The notes under the pieces are model-generated. The model was given only the letters and a program-made list of their open reading frames with translations, did no database searches and was not told where the DNA came from. 64,000 nt of DNA from Phycisphaeraceae bacterium (lineage in GTDB: Bacteria > Planctomycetota > Phycisphaerae > Phycisphaerales > Phycisphaeraceae): positions 620,001 through 684,000 of the forward strand of contig JADZCR010000006.1 of the NCBI GenBank assembly GCA_020851465.1, given 5' to 3'. Made by a program: the position numbers and the translations under genes. Positions 36,864 to 44,693 of the stretch are shown in pieces (position 1 is the first letter of the stretch; each line of letters opens with the position of its first letter).

Positions 36864-37184
36864 ATGGCAAAGACTGGTAAAGGCGCCACCAAGAGCGAGA
36901 TTCTGTCAAACATCAGCAACAAGACCGAGCTTTCCCGCAAGCAGGTCGCGTCGGTTTTTGACGCGCTGGCTGGCGAGATTCAGAGCGGACTGAGCAAGAA
37001 AGGTCCGGGCGTGTTCACTGTCCCGGGTCTGATGAAGATCACCTGTATCACCAAACCCGCCACCAAGGCTGGTACTCGCCCGAACCCGTTCAAGCCGGGC
37101 GAGATGATGGAAGTCAAGGCGAAGCCTGCCCGCCGTGTCGTTAAGGTTCGCGCTCTGCGTGGCCTGAAGGACATGGCGAAGTAA
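36864..37184 (+). CDS. HU-family DNA-binding (histone-like) protein
   Basis: The ATG at 36864 follows AAGGAGA; a longer frame from 36789 runs through the leader hairpins and is not used. The product is 106 residues, very basic, with the HU/IHF fold: KSEILSNISNKTELSRKQVASVFDAL, the strand GPGVFTVPGLMKITC, a DNA-binding arm TKAGTRPNPFKPGEMMEVKA and ARRVVKVRALRGLKDM. Codon choice is narrow and GC-rich compared with its neighbours, which fits strong expression. HU proteins bend and pack DNA. A strong terminator follows at 37253. Confidence 0.93.
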   Translation: MAKTGKGATKSEILSNISNKTELSRKQVASVFDALAGEIQSGLSKKGPGVFTVPGLMKITCITKPATKAGTRPNPFKPGEMMEVKAKPARRVVKVRALRGLKDMAK

Positions 37185-37252
37185 ACCCCCCGCGCCGCGA
37201 TGAAATCGCTGCGCCGTTTAGTTCAGACCTGCGTCCCGTGACAAAACCAAAG

Positions 37253-37288
37253 GCCCCTGACATCGCTCCGAAGTCAGGGGCTTTTTTT
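37253..37288 (+). terminator. Intrinsic terminator of the HU gene
   Basis: A nine-bp stem (37253-37261 with 37273-37281) around an 11-base loop is followed by seven T residues at 37282-37288. Confidence 0.95.
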
Positions 37289-37321
37289 ATACCGACTGGA
37301 TTATTGCGCTTCTGAATCAAG

Positions 37322-38353
37322 TTATGTGGAACGCCTCTGACGCCAGGTTCGCCACCCGATTACAAACATCATCGACATCATCAACACAAAACTCGCAGCA
37401 ACCTCGATTGAAATATCGTCGATTCTGATTTGCAGAATTCGCTGGCTAGCCAACATCAACCCTGCAAATGCTATTACAGGCAACACCAACGACCAGCCTG
37501 GACTCCAGCGATTGACTGCGCCGAGTCCAAGCATGGGAGGAAACACGAGTGCCAATGCGATACCCCACCGCCATCCAACCAATACCATGACCGCCACTGC
37601 AACCGCGATCCACAAAGCAACGAGTCGATCCCAACCAATAGGGAGATACGTGACGCGACCAGAAAGATGATCCGTGACGCGATGCACCAGCCAGCGTTGC
37701 AGCGTTGCGAGAATAATGGCAATCACCGCCGCATAAAACAACGGGCCATGTGTAGCTATTAAGACAGGTCGTTCCCGCAAGCCCATCGAAAATAATCCCA
37801 CGGCTGATGGGAAAAAAGATGCGAGCACAATCAGTGTCGTCAACAAATCTGCCGTGGAACGGAGATGGATCGCGGCTAATGCGCCTTGCCAGAGAATAGG
37901 CCATCCTGCAGCAAGACACGCCCAACCAACAAGGATCAACTCAAAAATCCATGGATAGACCATCGATCGGGGATCATCGCCTCCACCAGCCAGAACAGGA
38001 GCTGCGTAGTGAAGTGCCAGTGCAGGCAGGCCAAAGACCAGTGCCGTCGCAAATCGGGATTTGTATTCATAAGCGATCTGCCGTCGCATCGCGGCCAGAT
38101 CGTTATCAGGGCGATAGGTTGAACCGGCGCGATCACGCAGTTCGATACCGAACCCACGCGCGATGGCTGCTGCTCCGTCGATATGCACTTCCTTTAGCTC
38201 GGTAAAACCTGATCTGGCGTCAGGCTCCAGCCAGGCATATTGTCCGGTGACATCTACAGCGTTAACCAATCCTACTTTGAACCAGGCAGCGGATAGTCGT
38301 TTCCCTAAAGCCGCATCCTGCAAGCTATCAAGTATTACATACGTACGCGTCAT
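37322..38353 (-). CDS. P1B-ATPase-like membrane protein lacking catalytic domains
   Basis: The product is 343 residues. Residues ~1-75 resemble a metal-binding (HMA) ferredoxin-like domain without its CxxC. Residues ~100-230 follow the first membrane segments of heavy-metal P-type ATPases: a helix pair, WACLAAGWPILWQGALAAI, LRSTADLLTTLIVLASF, then PLFYAAVIAIILATLQRWL. At that point a normal enzyme has the actuator loop, the CPC helix and the DKTG phosphorylation site; here the chain goes directly to two more helix pairs and stops. No ATP-binding or phosphorylation motif is present. It could be a metal-sensing, scaffold or degenerate protein. It converges with the HU gene. Confidence 0.65.
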   Translation of the reverse strand: MTRTYVILDSLQDAALGKRLSAAWFKVGLVNAVDVTGQYAWLEPDARSGFTELKEVHIDGAAAIARGFGIELRDRAGSTYRPDNDLAAMRRQIAYEYKSRFATALVFGLPALALHYAAPVLAGGGDDPRSMVYPWIFELILVGWACLAAGWPILWQGALAAIHLRSTADLLTTLIVLASFFPSAVGLFSMGLRERPVLIATHGPLFYAAVIAIILATLQRWLVHRVTDHLSGRVTYLPIGWDRLVALWIAVAVAVMVLVGWRWGIALALVFPPMLGLGAVNRWSPGWSLVLPVIAFAGLMLASQRILQIRIDDISIEVAASFVLMMSMMFVIGWRTWRQRRST

Positions 38354-38560
38354 GATGCGATGCTCGTGGATCTTTCGTTATGTGGCAAATGACGAGGCGA
38401 AATAAAAAGCCCACATTACCCTGCAAGCAAGTACAGATTGCTGCTGAGGGGCTTTTGTTCTTCACTCACCTGCACACCTTGTCTCTGATTTTCGTCTTCA
38501 GACTGCAGTGCATCATGGGTACAATGTGTATTCCCGCGCATACTTCAAGGAGAATCCGAG

Positions 38561-39814
38561 TTGGCGACCACCGCAGCGATCACGAAGACACAGGAAATTA
38601 TTGAACGCCACGAGCAATTCATGGAGGTTAATCTCCCCCGATATGCGGTGGCAATGGTGCGCGGCGAAGGATGTCGTTTATGGGATGCGGAGGGAAAGGA
38701 ATACCTTGACCTTTTCGCTGGTTTTGGTGGCAGCGTCCTCGGACACTGCCACCCAGAAATCGTCAAAGCGGTGAATCAACAGGCCCGTACTCTCTGGCAC
38801 GTGGGTAACCTGTTACACACTGAACCGCAAACCCTGCTGGCGGAAACTATTGCCAAACATGGGTTTGGTGGAAAATCCTTTTTCTGCCACAGCGGGGCCG
38901 ACGCCAACGAAGCTGCAATCAAGATTGCTCGTCTTCATGGCCACAAACACCCCGGCAAAAATGGACCTCGCTACAAAATCATCTCCATGCTCAACAGTTT
39001 CCATGGTCGGAGCTTTGCCACCATGATGGCGACCGGCCAGGAAAAAGTTCGCCATGGATTTGAACCGTGGCTTAATGGATTTATCAACGTCCCGTTTAAT
39101 GACCTGGAGGCCATTCGGAATGTCCTCGACAATGAGACCATCGGTATCCTTGTCGAACCAATTCAGGGCGAGGGCGGATGCAACATACCTGATGACAATT
39201 ATTTTGCCGCATTGAGGAAACTCTGTGACGAGCGAAATATGGTGCTGATATTTGATGAGGTATGGACCGGATGTGGTCGTACCGGCAAGTTTTTTGCGCA
39301 TCAGCACTGGGGTGTGATTCCGGACGTCATGACCCTCGCCAAGGGTGTTGGAGGCGGGTTGGCGGTCGGGGTGATGTGCGCAGGACCACGTGTTTGGGAC
39401 CACTTTGATTATCGCAAGCATGGCATGGTCGCGCATGCCACAACACTTGGAGGTAACTGCCTGTCGATGGCTGTCAGTGCACGGATCTTTGAGGTAATCG
39501 AGCGTGACGGCCTGCTCGCCAATGCCACCACACTCGGTGAGCACGTAGTTGACCGACTGACAAAGTTCCGCAAGAAGTGTTCTGCGATAAAGCAAATCCG
39601 CGGCAAAGGTCTCTTTCTTGGTATCGAACTGAATCCTTCTGCCAAAGATGCTTGGTTTAAGAGCGCAGCCGATGTCGTCAACAAATGTATGGAACAAGGG
39701 GTCTTAATCAACGGCACACAGAACACCGTACTCCGGCTCGCTCCACCGATTGTCATCACACGCAAAGAGCTGGATCACGGCCTGGATGTGATCGAAGCCG
39801 TAATAGCGGGATAA
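38561..39814 (+). CDS. Class III aminotransferase, acetylornithine-aminotransferase-like
   Basis: The TTG start at 38561 has AAGGAG just upstream. The 417-residue PLP enzyme shows YLDLFAGFGGSVLGHCHPEIVKA, FFCHSGADANEAAIKIAR, FHGRSFATM, LVEPIQGEGGCN, FDEVWTGCGRTGKFFAHQ (with Trp where ArgD has Gln) and the PLP lysine in TLAKGVGGGL. The family includes ArgD, ornithine aminotransferase and GABA aminotransferase. Arginine-synthesis genes are not adjacent, so ArgD is a likely but not certain name. A 17-base GC hairpin follows the stop. Confidence 0.88.
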   Translation: MATTAAITKTQEIIERHEQFMEVNLPRYAVAMVRGEGCRLWDAEGKEYLDLFAGFGGSVLGHCHPEIVKAVNQQARTLWHVGNLLHTEPQTLLAETIAKHGFGGKSFFCHSGADANEAAIKIARLHGHKHPGKNGPRYKIISMLNSFHGRSFATMMATGQEKVRHGFEPWLNGFINVPFNDLEAIRNVLDNETIGILVEPIQGEGGCNIPDDNYFAALRKLCDERNMVLIFDEVWTGCGRTGKFFAHQHWGVIPDVMTLAKGVGGGLAVGVMCAGPRVWDHFDYRKHGMVAHATTLGGNCLSMAVSARIFEVIERDGLLANATTLGEHVVDRLTKFRKKCSAIKQIRGKGLFLGIELNPSAKDAWFKSAADVVNKCMEQGVLINGTQNTVLRLAPPIVITRKELDHGLDVIEAVIAG

Positions 39815-39827
39815 ACTGCAAGCTTCT

Positions 39828-39844
39828 CGCGGGTTCATCCCGCG
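39828..39844 (+). terminator. GC-rich hairpin after the aminotransferase gene
   Basis: CGCGGG-TTCAT-CCCGCG lies 14 bases after the stop codon. There is no T-run, so it may only slow RNA decay or act as a weak terminator. Confidence 0.35.
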
Positions 39845-39927
39845 GCACACTCAGCGTTGCCTATGCGCAAACACGCATCGACCACCGATGATTTGCACGC
39901 CGTATCCGTATCGAGTTACGTATCGAA

Positions 39928-40830
39928 ATGACAAGCGAGCGAAACCATTCCTGCAGTCATCGAGGAAGTATTTTATTTCTGGTTTTGCTGACACTTGGCG
40001 TATCCATGAGTTGCCAGCCTGACTCTCGTAAGGAGCCTTTACCCACATTCCGCGATCTTGGCTCGACTCGGCAAAGAGAAACAACGCCACATACGCAGCC
40101 TCAAGCCAACCGTATTCGTGTAACGCGCATCCAACTACCTGCCGAGATATCGCTCGACAACGCGTGGGCGTTAACCAAATTGCCGGATATCGATGTGAAG
40201 ACGCTCGAACTCTGGCGGGACAACGGCCTGCGAGTGCGCTTACTCGATACTGCGCAAACGGAGCAATTCTCCAAAGCACTACAGCCGGTCCTAGGTTCGG
40301 AACAGCTACTGGTCATTGCCTCACGTCACGATTTAATGACAATTTCACCCAATCGTTTGCGAGGGGCCATTCATCTGCCGATCAGCGATGGCGACGGCAA
40401 AGTAACTGTAGCCGAATTACCCCCCGGCGTAACGCGATTTCTGCTCCGTATCATTTCAGACGATGACGCATACGTTTCCGTCGAACTGACTCCTCAACAC
40501 TATTGGCCACGAACCACTTTGTTACCTCGCGAACCACAGGAGTCGGAGCTTGATGGATTGGTCTTTGATGCATTACGGATCCGAGTACCTTTGCCTCCAA
40601 ATCAATATCTAATCGTTGGCATAGATCCTCCTGTGCCAACAGAGACTGAAACCAGTTCGAAAACCATGATTGGTGTTCCTACGTCGCAACCGACGAATCA
40701 TCCTGCAACTCAACCAACCGAGCTACAGCGAGCCAGACGGTTACGGCTAGCAGACCTTTTATTAAAACTTGACTCCGGAGGTCGCCGTAAACCCCGACAA
40801 ATACTGCTGGTATTTGCGCTGGCCTCGTAA
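39928..40830 (+). CDS. Predicted lipoprotein of unknown function
   Basis: The product is 300 residues. Residues ~13-28 are hydrophobic and end in VSMSC, a lipobox-like site, so Cys ~29 is likely lipidated. The mature part shows two beta-rich segments (VTRIQLPAEISLDNAWAL and LLVIASRHDLMTI) that could be a small binding domain; the ELDGLVFDALRIRVPL region lies in a later domain. A low-complexity TSQPTNHPATQPTE linker precedes a basic C-terminal helix. I recognise no family. It lies 113 bases after the aminotransferase. Confidence 0.6.
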   Translation: MTSERNHSCSHRGSILFLVLLTLGVSMSCQPDSRKEPLPTFRDLGSTRQRETTPHTQPQANRIRVTRIQLPAEISLDNAWALTKLPDIDVKTLELWRDNGLRVRLLDTAQTEQFSKALQPVLGSEQLLVIASRHDLMTISPNRLRGAIHLPISDGDGKVTVAELPPGVTRFLLRIISDDDAYVSVELTPQHYWPRTTLLPREPQESELDGLVFDALRIRVPLPPNQYLIVGIDPPVPTETETSSKTMIGVPTSQPTNHPATQPTELQRARRLRLADLLLKLDSGGRRKPRQILLVFALAS

Positions 40831-41006
40831 GCGGCAATGCACGGTCACGGAAATACGGTCTGATTTCGCTCTCCCAATTTTCCATAAAATGTCTCCGTCA
40901 AGGAGGGCTAATGTGCTACAATTGCCTCTCCCCCTAAGGTTGCTCGCATATTCCAACGCGCGAGAACTTTTTGGTGCGGAGATTTCACCATGCCTCGGAG
41001 CCTCTT

Positions 41007-41762
41007 ATGAGCCTGCAACAAAAGCTTCGTGATTTGTTCATTCTCGACTCGCAACTCCGCGGAATGCGGACTCGGCTCGATGGATCTACGAAACGATTAG
41101 AGAAACAGAAAACCAAGCTCGATTTGATTGAACGACAACGTGCTGAACTGGCCGATCAGATTAAACAAAACTCCGTGAAAGCTTCCGCTCTCGAAAAACA
41201 AGTCAAAGACGTTGATCTCCGGGTTGAGACGCTGCGAGCACAGATGAACAGCGTCAAAAATAATAAGGAATATTCAGCCCTGCTCATCGAGGTCAACACT
41301 TTGAAACTCGATAAAGGCAAACTCGAAGATCAAGCTCTTGAGCAAATGACTAAGGTTGATCAACTCAAGGGACAGGCCGGTGAACTTGACGGCAAAGCCG
41401 AGGAACAACAAAAACTCGTTGTCATTGCCGAAAGCGAAGTAAATAAGTCTCGCGAGGAACTGGGTACGCAACTCGACGAACTAACCGCTAAACGTGACGC
41501 TGCTGAACAGGAAGTCCCTGTCGAGGTCAGGATTCAGTTCAATAGGCTTTCTGAAATACACGAGGGTGAAGCTCTTGCCCCTGTCACCGAAGAGAGCCGT
41601 CGCAATATGGAATACAACTGCGGAGGCTGCTACATGGGGCTACCTGTAGAGCGAGTCAATGCTCTGATGCGGCGACCAGACGATCTGGTCCTCTGTCCCA
41701 GTTGTGGGCGCATTCTCTACATGGAGGAGGACCTCAAAGCTTCGTTCACCACCTCAAAATAA
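41007..41762 (+). CDS. Coiled-coil protein with C4-type zinc ribbon (zf-RING_7/DUF164 type)
   Basis: The product is 251 residues from ATG 41007; a longer frame from 40971 lacks a site. Residues ~1-185 are a long coiled coil rich in Lys, Glu, Leu and Gln. The C-terminal ~50 residues are a zinc ribbon: NCGGCYMGLP and LCPSCGRILYM, a C4 arrangement. The same coil-plus-ribbon protein is found in many bacteria, including next to an RNase HI gene, as here (148-base gap). Its role is not established; a link to nucleic-acid work is suggested by the neighbour. Confidence 0.85.
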   Translation: MSLQQKLRDLFILDSQLRGMRTRLDGSTKRLEKQKTKLDLIERQRAELADQIKQNSVKASALEKQVKDVDLRVETLRAQMNSVKNNKEYSALLIEVNTLKLDKGKLEDQALEQMTKVDQLKGQAGELDGKAEEQQKLVVIAESEVNKSREELGTQLDELTAKRDAAEQEVPVEVRIQFNRLSEIHEGEALAPVTEESRRNMEYNCGGCYMGLPVERVNALMRRPDDLVLCPSCGRILYMEEDLKASFTTSK

Positions 41763-41910
41763 ATCGTCAGCTCATAACGATCGTTCTCCCCATATTGGTT
41801 GTTGTCATCGGCTGATCTTTACCTCGCACCCATTTTGTCCCTTTTGATATCAGCGGATCGTGGTTGATCATTGACTATCTCACCTGCTGCCACCCACGAC
41901 CCCGTTATTT

Positions 41911-42687
41911 ATGCAAATCACGATTCACATTGATGGCGGTGCTCGCGGAAATCCTGGCCCTGCCGCCACCGGCGTGGTCATTCAGAGCGTAGAACCCGCT
42001 TTTACCCTCCATGAGGGAGGTTACTTTCTCGGTAAAGCTACGAACAATGTTGCGGAATATCAGGGACTTATTCGCGGCCTCGAACTAGCGGTTGATCTTG
42101 GTGCGACTGATGCGCGGATTTTCAGCGATTCCGAACTAATGGTTCGCCAAATCAGGGGTGAATACAAAGTTAAATCACCCGATCTTAAGCCGTTGTACGA
42201 ACACGCACAGCGGCTCCTTCTTCAGATCGACCTTTGGCAGATCCAACACGTTTACCGAACTGAAAACAAGCGAGCGGACGAATTGGTGAATATGGCTATT
42301 GATGCCAAACGCGATGTGGTAGTCGTATCGGCCAGTGACTTTCTCAGTGAAGATCGTAATCCGCATCTGGCTATCCGTCGGCCACTCAGTACCACCTCGC
42401 AACAGGTTGTACCCAAGGCATCGATTACTCGACCTTCGAGCGATGTACCGGGTGTTCTTCGCTGGACAGCTACTCTCGCATCAGATGATCGTGACGGCTG
42501 TCCTGCACCGAATTGTCTTGCGGGCAAACCGTATTCTTTCACTGCAACCACTCCGCAGGGGCTATGTGTCCATGCAGCAAAAGCCGCTCTTGACAACGGC
42601 CCACTCGTGAAGGCAGATGACCATGAGACTACGAGTGAAACTAAATGCAGCCGCTGCGGCGTTATTGTAAAACTCGAAAAGCTCTGA
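41911..42687 (+). CDS. RNase HI-like protein with a Cys/His C-terminal domain
   Basis: The product is 258 residues. Residues 1-~130 form an RNase HI domain with the catalytic set Asp 8 (HIDGGARGNPGPA), Glu 49 (NNVAEY), Asp 73 (FSDSEL) and Asp 123 (RADELVN). It would cut the RNA strand of RNA-DNA hybrids. After a linker, residues ~180-258 form a second domain with DGCPAPNC, GLCVHAAKAAL and KCSRCG; its CP...GLCxHA pattern recalls the TIGR04076 family. I have not seen that pairing described. It follows the zinc-ribbon coiled-coil gene. Confidence 0.88.
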   Translation: MQITIHIDGGARGNPGPAATGVVIQSVEPAFTLHEGGYFLGKATNNVAEYQGLIRGLELAVDLGATDARIFSDSELMVRQIRGEYKVKSPDLKPLYEHAQRLLLQIDLWQIQHVYRTENKRADELVNMAIDAKRDVVVVSASDFLSEDRNPHLAIRRPLSTTSQQVVPKASITRPSSDVPGVLRWTATLASDDRDGCPAPNCLAGKPYSFTATTPQGLCVHAAKAALDNGPLVKADDHETTSETKCSRCGVIVKLEKL

Positions 42688-42862
42688 TGCTCGGCCTTGC
42701 TCGCATGAAAAGCATGACTGTTTCTTTGTTTCTCTAATTAACTTTTTCCCGCTACTTGCGGGATGTAACTGTGGCCCGAACGGCTTCTGTATCGCACATG
42801 TATAGGCGTTCCGTTACACTCGCTGCTTTCCGTTTGTCCACCAGAAAACCTCGGAGTCTCAC

Positions 42863-44080
42863 ATGATCCGTCTAGCAGTCATCGGTATGGGTAGTCGCAT
42901 TACAGGCATGATCCAGCAAATGGTTGCCGTCAGCTCCGATATCGAGTTAGTCGCCATTGTTGATCCTGATGAATCTGCAGTGCGGAACAGGTTGCTTTGG
43001 AAAGGTATGCCCAAATCCGAACATGTAAAGTTTTACCCCACTGTTGACGCCCTGCTTGAACACGCTCATCAATTCGACGCTATGGCTATCGGCACCCGTT
43101 GTCATCTTCATACACCATATGCGGTAAAAGTTGCACCGACTCGATTGCCGCTCTTTCTTGAAAAACCTGTAGCCATCACAAAGGATCAACTCTCGCAACT
43201 GGCGACTGCATATCGTGGACGAGAAGATTCCGTAGTTATTTCGTTCCCCTTGCGCGTCACGCCACTCTTCACTGCATCACTCAACATCATCCGCTCCGGT
43301 CGGCTGGGAACGGTCAATCAGGTTCAGGCATTCAATAACGTTCCCTACGGCGGAGTCTATTACGGCTCGTGGTACCGCAACTATGACGAGGTGGGAGGGT
43401 TATGGCTTCAAAAAGCGACACACGACTTCGACTACATCAATCTCATGCTTGGTAAACAGCCTATCCGCATCGCCGCCACCACTACGCGCAAGATCTATGT
43501 TGGCGATAAACCGCATGATCTGGTCTGTTCCAAATGTGATCAGACTGATACATGCAAGGAAAGTCCAAAACATCTGAAGATGCGTGGTGACCCCGGCGGG
43601 ATGGATGCGAATGATCATCCCTGTGCGTTCAGCCGGGATATCAAAAACGAGGATGCTGGTTCAGCACTGATCCAATATGAGAGCGGTGAGCATGTGAGCT
43701 ACACACAAAACTTCATCTCACGCAAAGCGGCGGGAAGACGAGGCGCGATTATCACCGGTTATGACGCCACGCTGGAATTTGACTGGTACACCGACGAGAT
43801 ACGCGTGGTGGATCACCATGGAGCCAGTCGCGTGGACAAAATCAACGTCCGATCCAGTACCGGCCACATGGGCGGCGATTTTGAATTGGCGCGGATGTTT
43901 ATCGAGATCATCACGAAGCAAACTCCCTCGCGCTCATCGCTGCGCGACGGCCTGCTCAGTGCTGCGATGTGCTTGGCAGCTCGTGAATCGAGTCTAACCA
44001 ACACCTTCCAGCCCATTCCTACGGTGGATGAGTTACCGGGATTAACGCACGCTGCAAGACGAGAAACCGCACTTGTCTGA
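42863..44080 (+). CDS. Gfo/Idh/MocA family oxidoreductase
   Basis: The start has CGGAG upstream. The 405-residue product has an N-terminal Rossmann domain (LAVIGMGSRITGM, DPDESAV) and the family signature LFLEKPVAI. The C-terminal alpha/beta domain includes THDFDYINLMLG and a cysteine-bearing insert with VCSKCDQTDTCKESP and HPCAFS, as seen in related planctomycete enzymes. The family oxidises or reduces sugars and inositols with NAD(P). The substrate is not known. A gene for a sugar-kinase or isomerase partner is not adjacent. Confidence 0.9.
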   Translation: MIRLAVIGMGSRITGMIQQMVAVSSDIELVAIVDPDESAVRNRLLWKGMPKSEHVKFYPTVDALLEHAHQFDAMAIGTRCHLHTPYAVKVAPTRLPLFLEKPVAITKDQLSQLATAYRGREDSVVISFPLRVTPLFTASLNIIRSGRLGTVNQVQAFNNVPYGGVYYGSWYRNYDEVGGLWLQKATHDFDYINLMLGKQPIRIAATTTRKIYVGDKPHDLVCSKCDQTDTCKESPKHLKMRGDPGGMDANDHPCAFSRDIKNEDAGSALIQYESGEHVSYTQNFISRKAAGRRGAIITGYDATLEFDWYTDEIRVVDHHGASRVDKINVRSSTGHMGGDFELARMFIEIITKQTPSRSSLRDGLLSAAMCLAARESSLTNTFQPIPTVDELPGLTHAARRETALV

Positions 44081-44187
44081 CCTTAGCGTACGGCGAATCA
44101 CATGATGTTGATCTGACAACCTCTAGTAAATCAAAGTGCTCGACATCATCGAACGGGATAAGATTAGACGTCCACGCGAGGAGTTTT

Positions 44188-44604
44188 ATGCCATCCGCAC
44201 CGCGAGATGAACTGGAACAGATGGCTGGCCATCTTAATGAGATGATCAGCAAGCTGTGGCAGTGGCATGCAGGTGATTTCTGTCCAGTGGATACGTGGTC
44301 TCCTTCGATTAATTTTTACAGGTTCGATCGACGTATCGAAGTTTGTGTTGATCTTGCGGGAGTCAATCCAAGAGATATTGATGTGCACATCCAGCCTGGT
44401 GCGCTCTCAATCCGAGGATCGAGACCAGCCCCTGAACCTAAACGGGAGGAAGGAGAGCCGATGCGAATTGAAACAATGGAGATCGACCACGGCCGGTTCT
44501 GCCGTGTAATTCAATTACCCGAACATGTGGACCTGTCTAAAGTCGAATCTCTGTATCGAAGCGGCATGCTCTGGATCAGACTTCCGTTTCGTGATCCAGG
44601 ATGA
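44188..44604 (+). CDS. Small heat-shock protein Hsp20/alpha-crystallin family
   Basis: The product is 138 residues with GAGGAG before the ATG. Residues ~40-135 are the alpha-crystallin domain: PSINFYRFDRRIEVCVDLAGV, DIDVHIQPGALSIRG, RFCRVIQLPEHVDLSKVES and GMLWIRLP. The C-terminal I-x-I tail motif is short. It holds unfolding proteins for DnaK or Lon. lon follows after 89 bases on the same strand, so the pair may be one heat-shock operon. Confidence 0.9.
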   Translation: MPSAPRDELEQMAGHLNEMISKLWQWHAGDFCPVDTWSPSINFYRFDRRIEVCVDLAGVNPRDIDVHIQPGALSIRGSRPAPEPKREEGEPMRIETMEIDHGRFCRVIQLPEHVDLSKVESLYRSGMLWIRLPFRDPG

Positions 44605-44693
44605 TCGGAACTAGTAGATAGGACCAGCAGCATTTACTACTCCGCAGTTTTGAAGATAAATCAAGCAACGCCAAAATAAAGAAAAGGATCGCC

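Noticed and set aside
38813-39697. A 294-codon open frame antisense to the class III aminotransferase
   Set aside because: It is a shadow of the aminotransferase gene; no protein-like motif is visible.
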